Positions 17,245 to 24,277 of a stretch of DNA of 64,000 bases are shown here, piece after piece. The stretch covers positions 18,720 to 82,719 of the forward strand of contig JAIKWY010000073.1 of assembly GCA_024684395.1 (NCBI GenBank), read 5' to 3'. The notes below the pieces were generated by a model. The model ran no database searches. It had not been told where the DNA came from and was given only the letters and a program-made list of their open reading frames with translations. The translations under genes were made by a program, and so were the position numbers. Source of the DNA: Oscillospiraceae bacterium. Its GTDB lineage: Bacteria > Bacillota > Clostridia > Oscillospirales > Ruminococcaceae. Every line of letters starts with the position of its first letter. Positions within the stretch are counted from its first letter, which is position 1.

Positions 17245-17283
17245 GCAGACCGTCGAAAACGTTTTCAGACGGTCTGCATTTGT
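17245..17283 (+). terminator. Second hairpin terminator after htrA
   Basis: A perfect 10-bp stem GCAGACCGTC / GACGGTCTGC with a GAAAACGTTTTCA loop, followed by ATTTGT. It insulates the next, strongly promoted gene. Confidence 0.6.
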
Positions 17284-17411
17284 ATGTGTAACATGCTGAA
17301 AATAGAAAGAATATGGCAATGTTGGGAAAAAATGCCGCTATAATTGTGCAGTTCAACTAAAATGGAATAGAATGTTCATGCAATTTTTTTAAGAAAAAAA
17401 GAATTGGGGTG

Positions 17412-17440
17412 TTGACAATCTCAAAATTATATGCTAAAAT
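17412..17440 (+). promoter_or_regulatory. Strong promoter of the dockerin-cohesin pair
   Basis: Consensus TTGACA, exactly 17 bp, TAAAAT, in AT-rich DNA. Near-consensus elements and the translation-optimised codon use of the next two genes suggest high expression. Confidence 0.8.
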
Positions 17441-17446
17441 AGTCTT

Positions 17447-17605
17447 ATAAAACGCAGGGCTAATAGGCTTATTGCGTTTGGAAAGCATCGGGAAGCCCGG
17501 CGCATGTGCATATAAGGCAGTTTGTGTGTTATGCGAGCGAGCGCGAAAAACCCCGGATGCGGAATCCAAAAGAAATTCTGTAAAGAAGAGAGAGGTAATC
17601 GAACA
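17447..17605 (+). ncRNA. Structured 5' leader with possible pseudoknot (unclassified)
   Basis: The leader is about 160 nt. AAACGCA (17450-17456) pairs with TGCGTTT (17473-17479). Within that loop GGGCT (17457-17461) can pair with AGCCC (17494-17498) beyond the stem, which is an H-type pseudoknot layout. A further GGAT/ATCC hairpin follows before the ribosome site. I compared it mentally with c-di-GMP-I and -II, SAM, preQ1, ZTP and cobalamin consensus motifs and found no convincing match. It may control or stabilise a highly expressed mRNA. Confidence 0.4.
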
Positions 17606-19924
17606 ATGAAGAAGTCATTTCTGAAAAGAGTGATGGCTGCTGCGGTTGCAGTTCCCGTTGCTCTGACACAGACCGCCATGTTTGCTTCGTTTGCTGCTGG
17701 TGAGGAGACCACTGCTGAAGGCGATATCATTGACAAGGGCACATTTTTAAATATCGAGTGTGATCCGACAGTGAACAAGCCTGCAACTGGTGAGTACAAG
17801 GCACCGGAAGCAAGCAATGAGGATGCCATCGTACAGGAGAACAACTGGAACAGCGATCTGAGAGCTGCTCTGAACGCAATGTACGACGAGCAGATCGTTC
17901 TGGATCCTGCCAAGCTTGCTGATGATGTATCGAGCACCGCATGGTACTCTGAGTTCTTTAAGGGCGCAGTTCGTGCAGAGGGCACCAAGGTTACAGCAAA
18001 GATCCAGGATACTGAGGTCGTTATCACGATCGCAGTTGATTACAACTACGGCAACGACGCAGCCAAGAGAATGGCAAGGGGCAATGGCGCAGCAGTTGAG
18101 AACGCCATCGCAACTTACATGAACTCCAAGGCTATCGTAAGAGGCACCATCGTTATCACTGCTGATACCACTGACCTTGACACCAGCAAGGAGATCCCGG
18201 TATCCGTTGAGGTAAATCTGGACGGCATGGAGAAGGGCGACATCACCAAGACCTTCATCCCCTATGTTCAGAAGATGTGGGATACCACCCACGCTGAGAT
18301 GCGTGAGGCACTCGCTAAGGGCGGCGTAAGCCCGGATGCCCTCGAGTACCAGGTAAAGACCATGCAGGGCAAGATCAACACTGCTCAGAGAGCCATCAAC
18401 AGAGCAGGTGAGACCTACAACTACAACTACACTGCTGCAAATGCAGAGGAGCTGTGGGAGAAGGCCAGAGAGAACGCTGTAGATGAGAGCCCGAGATTCG
18501 GCCGAATCCCGCTGAGCATCGCAACTGGTCAGGACACCAACGCTTATGCATGTGCTTCTGAGATCTTCACTCAGGTGATCGACAAGATCAACGAGAAGTG
18601 CGAGATGAAGAAGAACAACTATCATCTGAACATTTCCCTCGACGGCGTTGTTGACACTGTGAACACTGTGACCAACATCACCGCTCATGCAGATGCAAGC
18701 AACTACAACTACAATGCAGATGCTTGGGGCTATCTGCCGGACGAAGAGTTCGAGAAGGATGTTTACATGGCTTACTTCACCGATCAGCTCGCTGCTGAGA
18801 ATGAAGAGCTTGCCAAGGAAGGCAAGGAGAAGGTCGTTGTAGACGTAGAGAGCGTAAAGGTTGCTGAGGTTGCTGGTACTGAGAAGACCGCTGACCTGAC
18901 TGGTACTGCTTATCTGAACGTTTACAGAGTAACCTGGCCGGAGTACGAGATCAAGGAGATCAAGGAGACTGATGCTACTGAGGATACTCAGGCAACTGAT
19001 GCTACCGAGGATACTCAGGCAACTGACGCTACCGAGGATACTCAGGCAACTGACGCTACCGAGGATACTCAGGCAACTGACGCTACCGAGGATACTCAGG
19101 CAACTGACGCTACCGAGGATACTCAGGCAACTGATGCTACCGAGGATACTCAGGCAACTGACGCTACCGAGGATACTCAGGCAACTGACGCTACCGATGA
19201 GACCGACGAGACTGGCCCGCAGGTTCGTCCTGACGTAAAGGTTTCTGTACACGGCGGTTTCTACTTCTCTCATGATCCGAGAGCGTTCTCCACTCAGAAT
19301 CTGGTTGATTCCGCAACCATCATCGTTGACGGTGAGGAGCAGGAGGCAGATCTGAGCAAGTTCGAGTTCAGCTTCCGCCGCAACACTCTGCTGAGCGATG
19401 CAGAGCCCTCCGGCGAGAAGGTTTCCCCGCAGTCCGCTTACGCTGACCAGAGCCTGAACCCGCTGGGCGGCTACTTTGGTCAGACCCTGTATGTATACTA
19501 TGAGGGTCAGCTCGTTGATGCTGAGGCTACTGTATACATCGGCGTTAAGGGCGACGTTAACAACGACGGCGTTGCAAACGCTTCCGATGCTGCGAAGGTC
19601 CTGATCTACGCTGCTGAGGTTGGCGCAACTGGTAAGGATGGCTACATCTACAGCCAGGATAACGAGAACTTCGAGAAGCTCGCATATTTCCTGGGCGATA
19701 CCAACGGTGAGTCCATCGACCACGGTAAGACCGCTTCCTATGCTGCGGAAGAGTCCCCGCTGAACGCTTCTGATGCAGCTCAGATCCTGATCTACACTGC
19801 AGCTGTCAATGCTTCTGACGATGGCAAGGCTGACTGGATCCCGACCGTTCTGAAGAGCGCTCCGTATCCGACTTACTCCGAGGCTATCGCAAAGGCTGCT
19901 GGTCTGATGCCGGCACAGGACTAA
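17606..19924 (+). CDS. Secreted dockerin-containing protein with (TDATEDTQA)8 linker
   Basis: 772 residues. A signal peptide (about 1-31) precedes a 420-residue region with no catalytic family I recognise (alpha/beta character, several YNYNY-type motifs). Residues 455-526 are eight perfect copies of TDATEDTQA, an acidic Thr-rich extracellular linker. A beta-rich module follows (KVSVHGGFYFSHDPRAF through ATVYIGVKG). The C-terminus is a type I dockerin: GDVNNDGVANASDAAKVLIYAA, then a second half with NASDAAQILIYTAA whose calcium loop is interrupted. Codon use (GCT, GTT, GAG-rich) differs from most neighbours and suggests high expression. The ATG follows AGAGAGG. The next gene encodes a cohesin-like anchor, suggesting a cognate pair. 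The function of the N-terminal region is unknown. Confidence 0.8.
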   Translation: MKKSFLKRVMAAAVAVPVALTQTAMFASFAAGEETTAEGDIIDKGTFLNIECDPTVNKPATGEYKAPEASNEDAIVQENNWNSDLRAALNAMYDEQIVLDPAKLADDVSSTAWYSEFFKGAVRAEGTKVTAKIQDTEVVITIAVDYNYGNDAAKRMARGNGAAVENAIATYMNSKAIVRGTIVITADTTDLDTSKEIPVSVEVNLDGMEKGDITKTFIPYVQKMWDTTHAEMREALAKGGVSPDALEYQVKTMQGKINTAQRAINRAGETYNYNYTAANAEELWEKARENAVDESPRFGRIPLSIATGQDTNAYACASEIFTQVIDKINEKCEMKKNNYHLNISLDGVVDTVNTVTNITAHADASNYNYNADAWGYLPDEEFEKDVYMAYFTDQLAAENEELAKEGKEKVVVDVESVKVAEVAGTEKTADLTGTAYLNVYRVTWPEYEIKEIKETDATEDTQATDATEDTQATDATEDTQATDATEDTQATDATEDTQATDATEDTQATDATEDTQATDATEDTQATDATDETDETGPQVRPDVKVSVHGGFYFSHDPRAFSTQNLVDSATIIVDGEEQEADLSKFEFSFRRNTLLSDAEPSGEKVSPQSAYADQSLNPLGGYFGQTLYVYYEGQLVDAEATVYIGVKGDVNNDGVANASDAAKVLIYAAEVGATGKDGYIYSQDNENFEKLAYFLGDTNGESIDHGKTASYAAEESPLNASDAAQILIYTAAVNASDDGKADWIPTVLKSAPYPTYSEAIAKAAGLMPAQD
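18968..19183 (+). repeat. Coding minisatellite, 8 x 27 bp
   Basis: Eight in-frame 27-bp units encode TDATEDTQA. The units differ by at most a few synonymous bases (GATGCT/GACGCT, ACT/ACC), so copy number could change by slippage or recombination without breaking the frame. Confidence 0.9.
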
Positions 19925-19948
19925 GTCCCAACATTGTAGGCATGTTGG

Positions 19949-19975
19949 CTGCCGCATCTAAGCGGTGCGGCAGCT
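19949..19975 (+). other. Intercistronic hairpin
   Basis: GCTGCCGCAT / GTGCGGCAGC stem-loop between the dockerin and cohesin-like genes, with no T-run. It is more likely an mRNA-processing or stabilising hairpin than a full terminator, so the two genes may share a transcript. Confidence 0.5.
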
Positions 19976-20019
19976 GCATATAAACATCATTTAATCTATT
20001 TGAAAGGAAATGAACGAAA

Positions 20020-20868
20020 ATGAAGAAGATTAGTTTCAAGAAGGTTCTGGCTTCTGTAGCTGCACTTTCTGTAGTAGCTTGCATGGCTGCTATCCCGGCT
20101 TCTGCTGCTGACGGCACATTTAACGTAAAGATCGACCAGAAGACGATTACCCTGGACGAGGCTAAGAGCGCAGTTCCGATCTACATCAAGGCTGATGCTC
20201 TGGAGAAGGGCTGCACCGACTATGAGTTCGGCGTAACTGTTGACCCCCGCTGCACCTATGAGTTCATCAACGACACCGACGAGGCTGAGGAAAAGGGCGG
20301 CGAGACCCTGAACCGTGGCGTTACAATGCAGCCTGGTTCCGGCAACTTCATGTGGATTGCTGACGCTAACTCCACTTCCCTGAAGAAGGCTCTGAAGATC
20401 GGTCTGGTTATGGTAACCATCACTGATCCGAAGGCTGGCGAGACCTATGACATCAAGTTCAGCAAGACCAACGGCGCTGGCAAGGATGCTGCATTCTGCA
20501 AGGATCAGCTCCAGACCCTGACCTACGATGTAGCTGGCGTTGATGGCTGGATCAAGATCGAGGGCGAGGCTGATTCTTCCGAGGCTTCCTCCGAGGCTTC
20601 TTCTGAGGCTTCTTCCGAGGCTTCTTCTGAGGCTTCTTCCGAGGCTGCATCCTCTTCTGAGGCAGCATCCTCTTCTGAGGCAGCTTCCAGCTCTCAGGCA
20701 GCTTCCAGCTCTCAGGCAGCTTCCAGCTCCAGCACTTCCGGTTCTGGCAGCAGCTCCAGCGGCTCCCCGAAGACCGGTTCTTCTGACGTTCTGCCGATCG
20801 CAGGCGCAGCAGCAGCTGTTGCAGTACTCGGCGGCGTAGCTCTGGTTGCTAAGAAGAAGAACGACTAA
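20020..20868 (+). CDS. Cell-wall-anchored single cohesin-like surface protein
   Basis: 282 residues in an anchored-receptor layout. Signal peptide 1-30 (ending PASAAD). Residues 31-185 form a beta-rich domain with cohesin-like pattern: VPIYIKADALEKGCTDYEFG, FMWIADANST, GLVMVTITDPKAGETYDIKF, and closing GVDGWIKI. Residues 190-245 are a Ser/Ala/Glu linker (SSEA repeats). The C-terminus carries a sortase-type signal: SPKTGS, a hydrophobic helix (VLPIAGAAAAVAVLGGVAL) and KKKND. Cohesins bind dockerins, and single-cohesin wall anchors (such as ScaE in R. flavefaciens) are known from ruminococci. The cohesin call rests on pattern only. AAAGGAAATG precedes the ATG. It lies directly after a dockerin gene with the same codon bias. 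Confidence 0.65.
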   Translation: MKKISFKKVLASVAALSVVACMAAIPASAADGTFNVKIDQKTITLDEAKSAVPIYIKADALEKGCTDYEFGVTVDPRCTYEFINDTDEAEEKGGETLNRGVTMQPGSGNFMWIADANSTSLKKALKIGLVMVTITDPKAGETYDIKFSKTNGAGKDAAFCKDQLQTLTYDVAGVDGWIKIEGEADSSEASSEASSEASSEASSEASSEAASSSEAASSSEAASSSQAASSSQAASSSSTSGSGSSSSGSPKTGSSDVLPIAGAAAAVAVLGGVALVAKKKND

Positions 20869-20897
20869 TTTAGTCTGAACCTTCTGAACACAGAAAC

Positions 20898-20932
20898 AAT
20901 TCCCTCCCTGTGCAAACAGGGAGGGTTTTTGC
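20898..20932 (+). terminator. Terminator of the cohesin-like gene
   Basis: CCCTCCCTGT / ACAGGGAGGG stem-loop followed by TTTTT, 30 bp after the stop codon. Confidence 0.85.
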
Positions 20933-20954
20933 ATGTATATGTAAAGATAGCCGT

Positions 20955-20986
20955 AAAAACCCCCGTATCTCTCGCAGATACGGGGG
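20955..20986 (-). terminator. Terminator of the alpha/beta hydrolase gene
   Basis: CCCCCGTATCT / AGATACGGGGG stem-loop; on the minus strand it is followed by TTTTTAC. Confidence 0.8.
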
Positions 20987-20991
20987 TATGC

Positions 20992-21843
20992 TCATAGCAG
21001 GCTGCGGAAGAATTCGCATTCCTCTTTGTTGATCTGTTTTGCCGCCGCATTCCGTATATCGCAGTGGAATACATGCCCGAGCCGCAGCTCGTCCGTCCCG
21101 CAGAACCGGTACTGATACGGGATCCCGCACCGCTCCAGCACCGGCAGCAGCTTCTCCGGTTCATGCTGTAAGAAATCCTCATTCGATGTCATGATGAACG
21201 CCGGCGGAAAATCCGCAGTGATATAGTCAATAACACTGAGCAGCGCCAGATCCTCGGGCTTTGCGAGGAAATCGTCAAGGCTGTCGAGCGCCACATCCGT
21301 GGAATACAGCCCGCAGTTGAGCGCCACGGCTTGCAAACGCAGCCCCTCCGGCGCCTTGAAAGGGAACTTCGCCGCATAAGCCGGATTCGTCAGCATACAG
21401 GAATACAGCGCAATGCCCTGCGCCCCGGCAGAATCCCCCACGGCAAAAATATGCGCCGTATCCAGCCCATACTCCTCCGCATGAGCCAGGATCCACGCAA
21501 ATACGAGGTTCGTATCCTCCAGCGGCGCCGGGAACTGAAACTCCGGCGTGAGCCGATAGGTATAATTTACCACCGCAAAGCCCTGCTGCGCCAGCTCCAT
21601 GCCATAATACTGGTAGCGCTCCTTGTCGCCATACGCCCATGCGCCCCCGTGAAAGCTCACGATCACCGGCAGCTTCCCTACAGCCTCCGCCGGGCGATAG
21701 ACATCGAGCTTATGCCAGACCGGATCACTGCCGTACTGAATGTCGTCAAACCGCCTGATCCCCGGCGGATCGGTCAGCCCCGCATCCCGGATATCATCAT
21801 ATTTCTGAAACATCGCTCGGATCTCCAGACTTTTCGCAGACAT
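20992..21843 (-). CDS. Alpha/beta hydrolase, esterase/lipase family
   Basis: 283 residues without a signal peptide. Hormone-sensitive-lipase/BD-FAE-like features: oxyanion motif HGGAW (65-69), nucleophile elbow GDSAG with Ser138, probable Asp223 in TSNEDFL, and His257 in LGHVFH. The fold is complete. Enzymes of this family hydrolyse short acyl esters or acetylated sugars; the substrate cannot be set. It is monocistronic, ending at a strong hairpin. Its upstream region carries a 25-bp palindrome also found before the TerB-Hsp70 operon, which suggests shared control. Confidence 0.85.
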   Translation of the reverse strand: MSAKSLEIRAMFQKYDDIRDAGLTDPPGIRRFDDIQYGSDPVWHKLDVYRPAEAVGKLPVIVSFHGGAWAYGDKERYQYYGMELAQQGFAVVNYTYRLTPEFQFPAPLEDTNLVFAWILAHAEEYGLDTAHIFAVGDSAGAQGIALYSCMLTNPAYAAKFPFKAPEGLRLQAVALNCGLYSTDVALDSLDDFLAKPEDLALLSVIDYITADFPPAFIMTSNEDFLQHEPEKLLPVLERCGIPYQYRFCGTDELRLGHVFHCDIRNAAAKQINKEECEFFRSLL

Positions 21844-21964
21844 AAGATCGCCCCCACATCATGATATTTGTCTCTATTATAGCATATAAGCGAAGCGTTA
21901 TGCTATAATTGCCCGATATGCAGGGAGCAGATCTCTGATCTGCGGATCTGCAAGGGCATCATTC

Positions 21965-21989
21965 ATAATGAATGCTATGCATTCATTAT
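21965..21989 (-). promoter_or_regulatory. Perfect 25-bp palindrome overlapping a -10 element (operator candidate)
   Basis: ATAATGAATGC, TAT, GCATTCATTAT: perfect 11-bp arms. The palindrome overlaps the -10 (TATAAT, 21985-21990) of a minus-strand promoter whose -35 is TTGCAA at 22008-22013 with 17-bp spacing. A second extended -10 (TGC TATAAT) lies nearer the hydrolase at 21876-21881. A closely related palindrome occurs at 28144-28168. Confidence 0.6.
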
Positions 21990-22084
21990 AGCATATCCTG
22001 CCATGAATTGCAATACTTTGTATCAAATAAAGAAAAACCGTCTCTGTGCACAAATTGATGCATCCAAATGTAGATATAAGGCAC

Positions 22085-22113
22085 AAAAAAGCGCCCGCCG
22101 AAGCGAGCGCCTT
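22085..22113 (-). terminator. Terminator of the TerB-Hsp70-GrpE operon
   Basis: On the minus strand: GGCGCTCGC, TTCG loop, GCGGGCGC, then TTTTTTG. It lies nine bases after the stop of the GrpE-like gene. Confidence 0.85.
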
Positions 22114-22121
22114 GATTCAGG

Positions 22122-24266
22122 TCAATCCTCTTTATACTCTGCCACGACAAGCGCCTTGATCTCGGGAAATTCCCCGCTCTTGTCCATGAATCCGCCCGAC
22201 ACGATCTCCTTGACCGTGTACATCGGATATTCCTCCGGATCTGCGGGATAATCGTCATCCACTTCAAGCGCCTCCATCGTCTCCGGATCCAGCTCAGCGC
22301 CGACCTCCGGCATGTAGCGCAGGAACCCGAGCTTATTCAGCGTATTTTCGAGCTTTTTCAGGAAGAAGCGCACGCTCTTCCAGTACTCCTTGAACTCCGG
22401 CGTATCCACCCCGGAACGGCTCTTATAGAAGACCTGCGTTTCGAGCGTCCGGAATGCATCGAGCAGATCCCGGAAATCCGTCCCCTGCAAGCGGCGGCTG
22501 GTATCCACCACAGAATTGATGGCGCTGTTGGTCTGCTGTTCGAGCGTCTTGCGCAGCTCTTCACACGCCGCAGTGATGGCAGCAGTCGCCTCGCCGGCGC
22601 TGTCCCGGAAGCTGCGGTTGGTCGCATTCAGCGCATTGACGAGCTCCTGTTCAAAGGCAGCCCGTCCGGCGACCATCTCGCCGACCTCCTCATTGCGGAC
22701 AGACGTCCCGTCGAACCGATATTTGAAGCCGGTCTCCCGCTCCAATTCTTCGAGCAACCATGCCTTCTCCGCCTCGATCGCCGCATCCGCCTCGATCCGG
22801 AGCGCCTCGTCCGGTTCGATCGTCTTGCGTTCCCGCAGATCGGCATTTTCCTGTTCCAGCTCTGCGATGCGCTTGTCCGCATCGTCCTTCTGGCTCTTGC
22901 CGAGCGATTCCTGATCGTTCAGCTTCTGCTCCAGCTCGGAGATACGCTTCTGCGCCTCCGTCAGAGCCTCGCTGTCCTGCGGTGCAGCATTTTCCAGTGC
23001 GATCTGGAGCTCCTTGACCTCCTCCTGGAGATCATTGCGCTCCTGCTCCAGCACATTGATACGCCGCTGTGCCCGGGAAAGCTCCTTGTCATCCGACTTC
23101 TTCTTCCCGCCGGATGCCATCTGCTTTCTGATCTCATCGAGCGTCTGCTGCAATTCGTTGCGCTCCAGCTCCAGGATATTGACCTGCCGCTGTGCCTTGG
23201 AAAGCGCTTCCTCATCCGGCTTCGCTTCCTGTGCAGATGCAAGCTGCGCTCTCAGCTTCTCTGTCTCCTGCTGCAAGTCGGCACGCTCCTGCTCCAGCAC
23301 ATTGATGCGCCGCTCCGCACGGGAGAGCTCCTTCTCATCCGGCTTCGCTTCCTGCGCAGAAGCAAGCTGCACTCTCAGCTCTTCCATCTCCTGCTGCATG
23401 TCAGAACGCTCCTGTTCGAGCACATTGATGCGCCGTACCGCACGGGAGAGCTCCTTCTCATCCGCCGCCGAAGCAAGCTGCGTTCTCAGCGACTCGACCT
23501 CCTGCTGCAAGTCGGAGCGCTCCTGTTCGAGGACATTGATCTGCCGTCTCGAACGTGAAAGCTCCGCATTCTCCTGCCGCTCTGTCTCAGCGGCAGCGAT
23601 CTCCTTCTCTGCCCGGAGCCCGTCGATCTCCCGCAGCAGATCATGCTTCTCGAGCTTGAGATGCGCCACCTTCTCACGATCCGCCTTCAGATCCCGGATC
23701 TCCTCGAGAAGCGCATCCCGCTGGTCGGCGAGCTCGATGGCTTCGTCACGGTTTTCCACCAGCGCCTCGATCTCATCCTGTAGCTTGCGCTTCTGCTCCC
23801 CGAGCGACACGAGCTGCGCCTGTGCGACGGTCAGCACCTCCTCCTGCACGGACTGCTGCGGTGCAGCCTGATCCGGCGGCGTCAGATAGCGCTCATTGAG
23901 CTTGGCGATCTGATTGAGCAGAATGGGCACATGCTTCTCCGAAAAGGACGGATGCGGCTTTTTGCCCGCTTTTTCGACGATCTCACGCTGCAAGTCGAGC
24001 GTGGCATTGGTCAGTGAATCATAGAGGAAGAAGTCCCAGTAATCGAGCAGCTCCGGGTCGATCATGCAGTGTGTCCGCAGCAGCGTGGACAGCATCGGAG
24101 ACTGCCCCTTCTCATACTCATGCCGCAGCGCCTCCAGGATATTGCGGAACGAGGTGAGCGCCGTTTTGCGGAAATAGTCATGCGTATAGGCATACTGCTT
24201 GGATTTCTCCCGGATCCGCTTCATTTCGGCTTTATATACATCATAGGAATGTCTGCTTGTCGCCAT
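22122..24266 (-). CDS. Large coiled-coil protein with C-terminal GrpE-like domain
   Basis: 714 residues (718 from an ATG that overlaps the hsp70 stop as TAATG; the ATG four codons later has GGGGGT upstream and is chosen). The N-terminal 140 residues are helical (YAYTHDYFRKTALTSFRNIL) and unrecognised. Residues 145-500 are coiled coil, including five to six tandem units of about 41 residues with core RRINVLEQERxDLQQE. Residues 560-650 are further helices. Residues 640-718 resemble the GrpE beta-wing: NKLGFLRYMPEVGAELDPET, then YTVKEIVSGGF and a final IKALVVAEY. GrpE releases ADP from Hsp70, and canonical GrpE is about 200 residues. With two Hsp70 genes immediately upstream, it is probably their dedicated exchange factor/scaffold. 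The GrpE assignment rests on pattern and context. Confidence 0.72.
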   Translation of the reverse strand: MATSRHSYDVYKAEMKRIREKSKQYAYTHDYFRKTALTSFRNILEALRHEYEKGQSPMLSTLLRTHCMIDPELLDYWDFFLYDSLTNATLDLQREIVEKAGKKPHPSFSEKHVPILLNQIAKLNERYLTPPDQAAPQQSVQEEVLTVAQAQLVSLGEQKRKLQDEIEALVENRDEAIELADQRDALLEEIRDLKADREKVAHLKLEKHDLLREIDGLRAEKEIAAAETERQENAELSRSRRQINVLEQERSDLQQEVESLRTQLASAADEKELSRAVRRINVLEQERSDMQQEMEELRVQLASAQEAKPDEKELSRAERRINVLEQERADLQQETEKLRAQLASAQEAKPDEEALSKAQRQVNILELERNELQQTLDEIRKQMASGGKKKSDDKELSRAQRRINVLEQERNDLQEEVKELQIALENAAPQDSEALTEAQKRISELEQKLNDQESLGKSQKDDADKRIAELEQENADLRERKTIEPDEALRIEADAAIEAEKAWLLEELERETGFKYRFDGTSVRNEEVGEMVAGRAAFEQELVNALNATNRSFRDSAGEATAAITAACEELRKTLEQQTNSAINSVVDTSRRLQGTDFRDLLDAFRTLETQVFYKSRSGVDTPEFKEYWKSVRFFLKKLENTLNKLGFLRYMPEVGAELDPETMEALEVDDDYPADPEEYPMYTVKEIVSGGFMDKSGEFPEIKALVVAEYKED

Positions 24267-24277
24267 ACTTACCCCCA

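Noticed and set aside
17447..17605. Assignment of the dockerin-gene leader to a known riboswitch class (c-di-GMP-I/II, preQ1, SAM, ZTP)
   Set aside because: Conserved core sequences of those classes are not present; only a generic pseudoknot layout is seen.
18968..19183. 27-bp tandem repeats as a possible CRISPR
   Set aside because: No spacers; it is an in-frame coding minisatellite.
17747..19957. A 736-codon open frame antisense to the dockerin gene, and similar long antisense frames over the LRR array (36022-38067, 40051-41934), hsp70 genes (24257-26296) and mfd
   Set aside because: They lie opposite genes with clear families, lack ribosome sites and have no domain motifs; they follow from GC-rich or repetitive codon patterns of the real genes.
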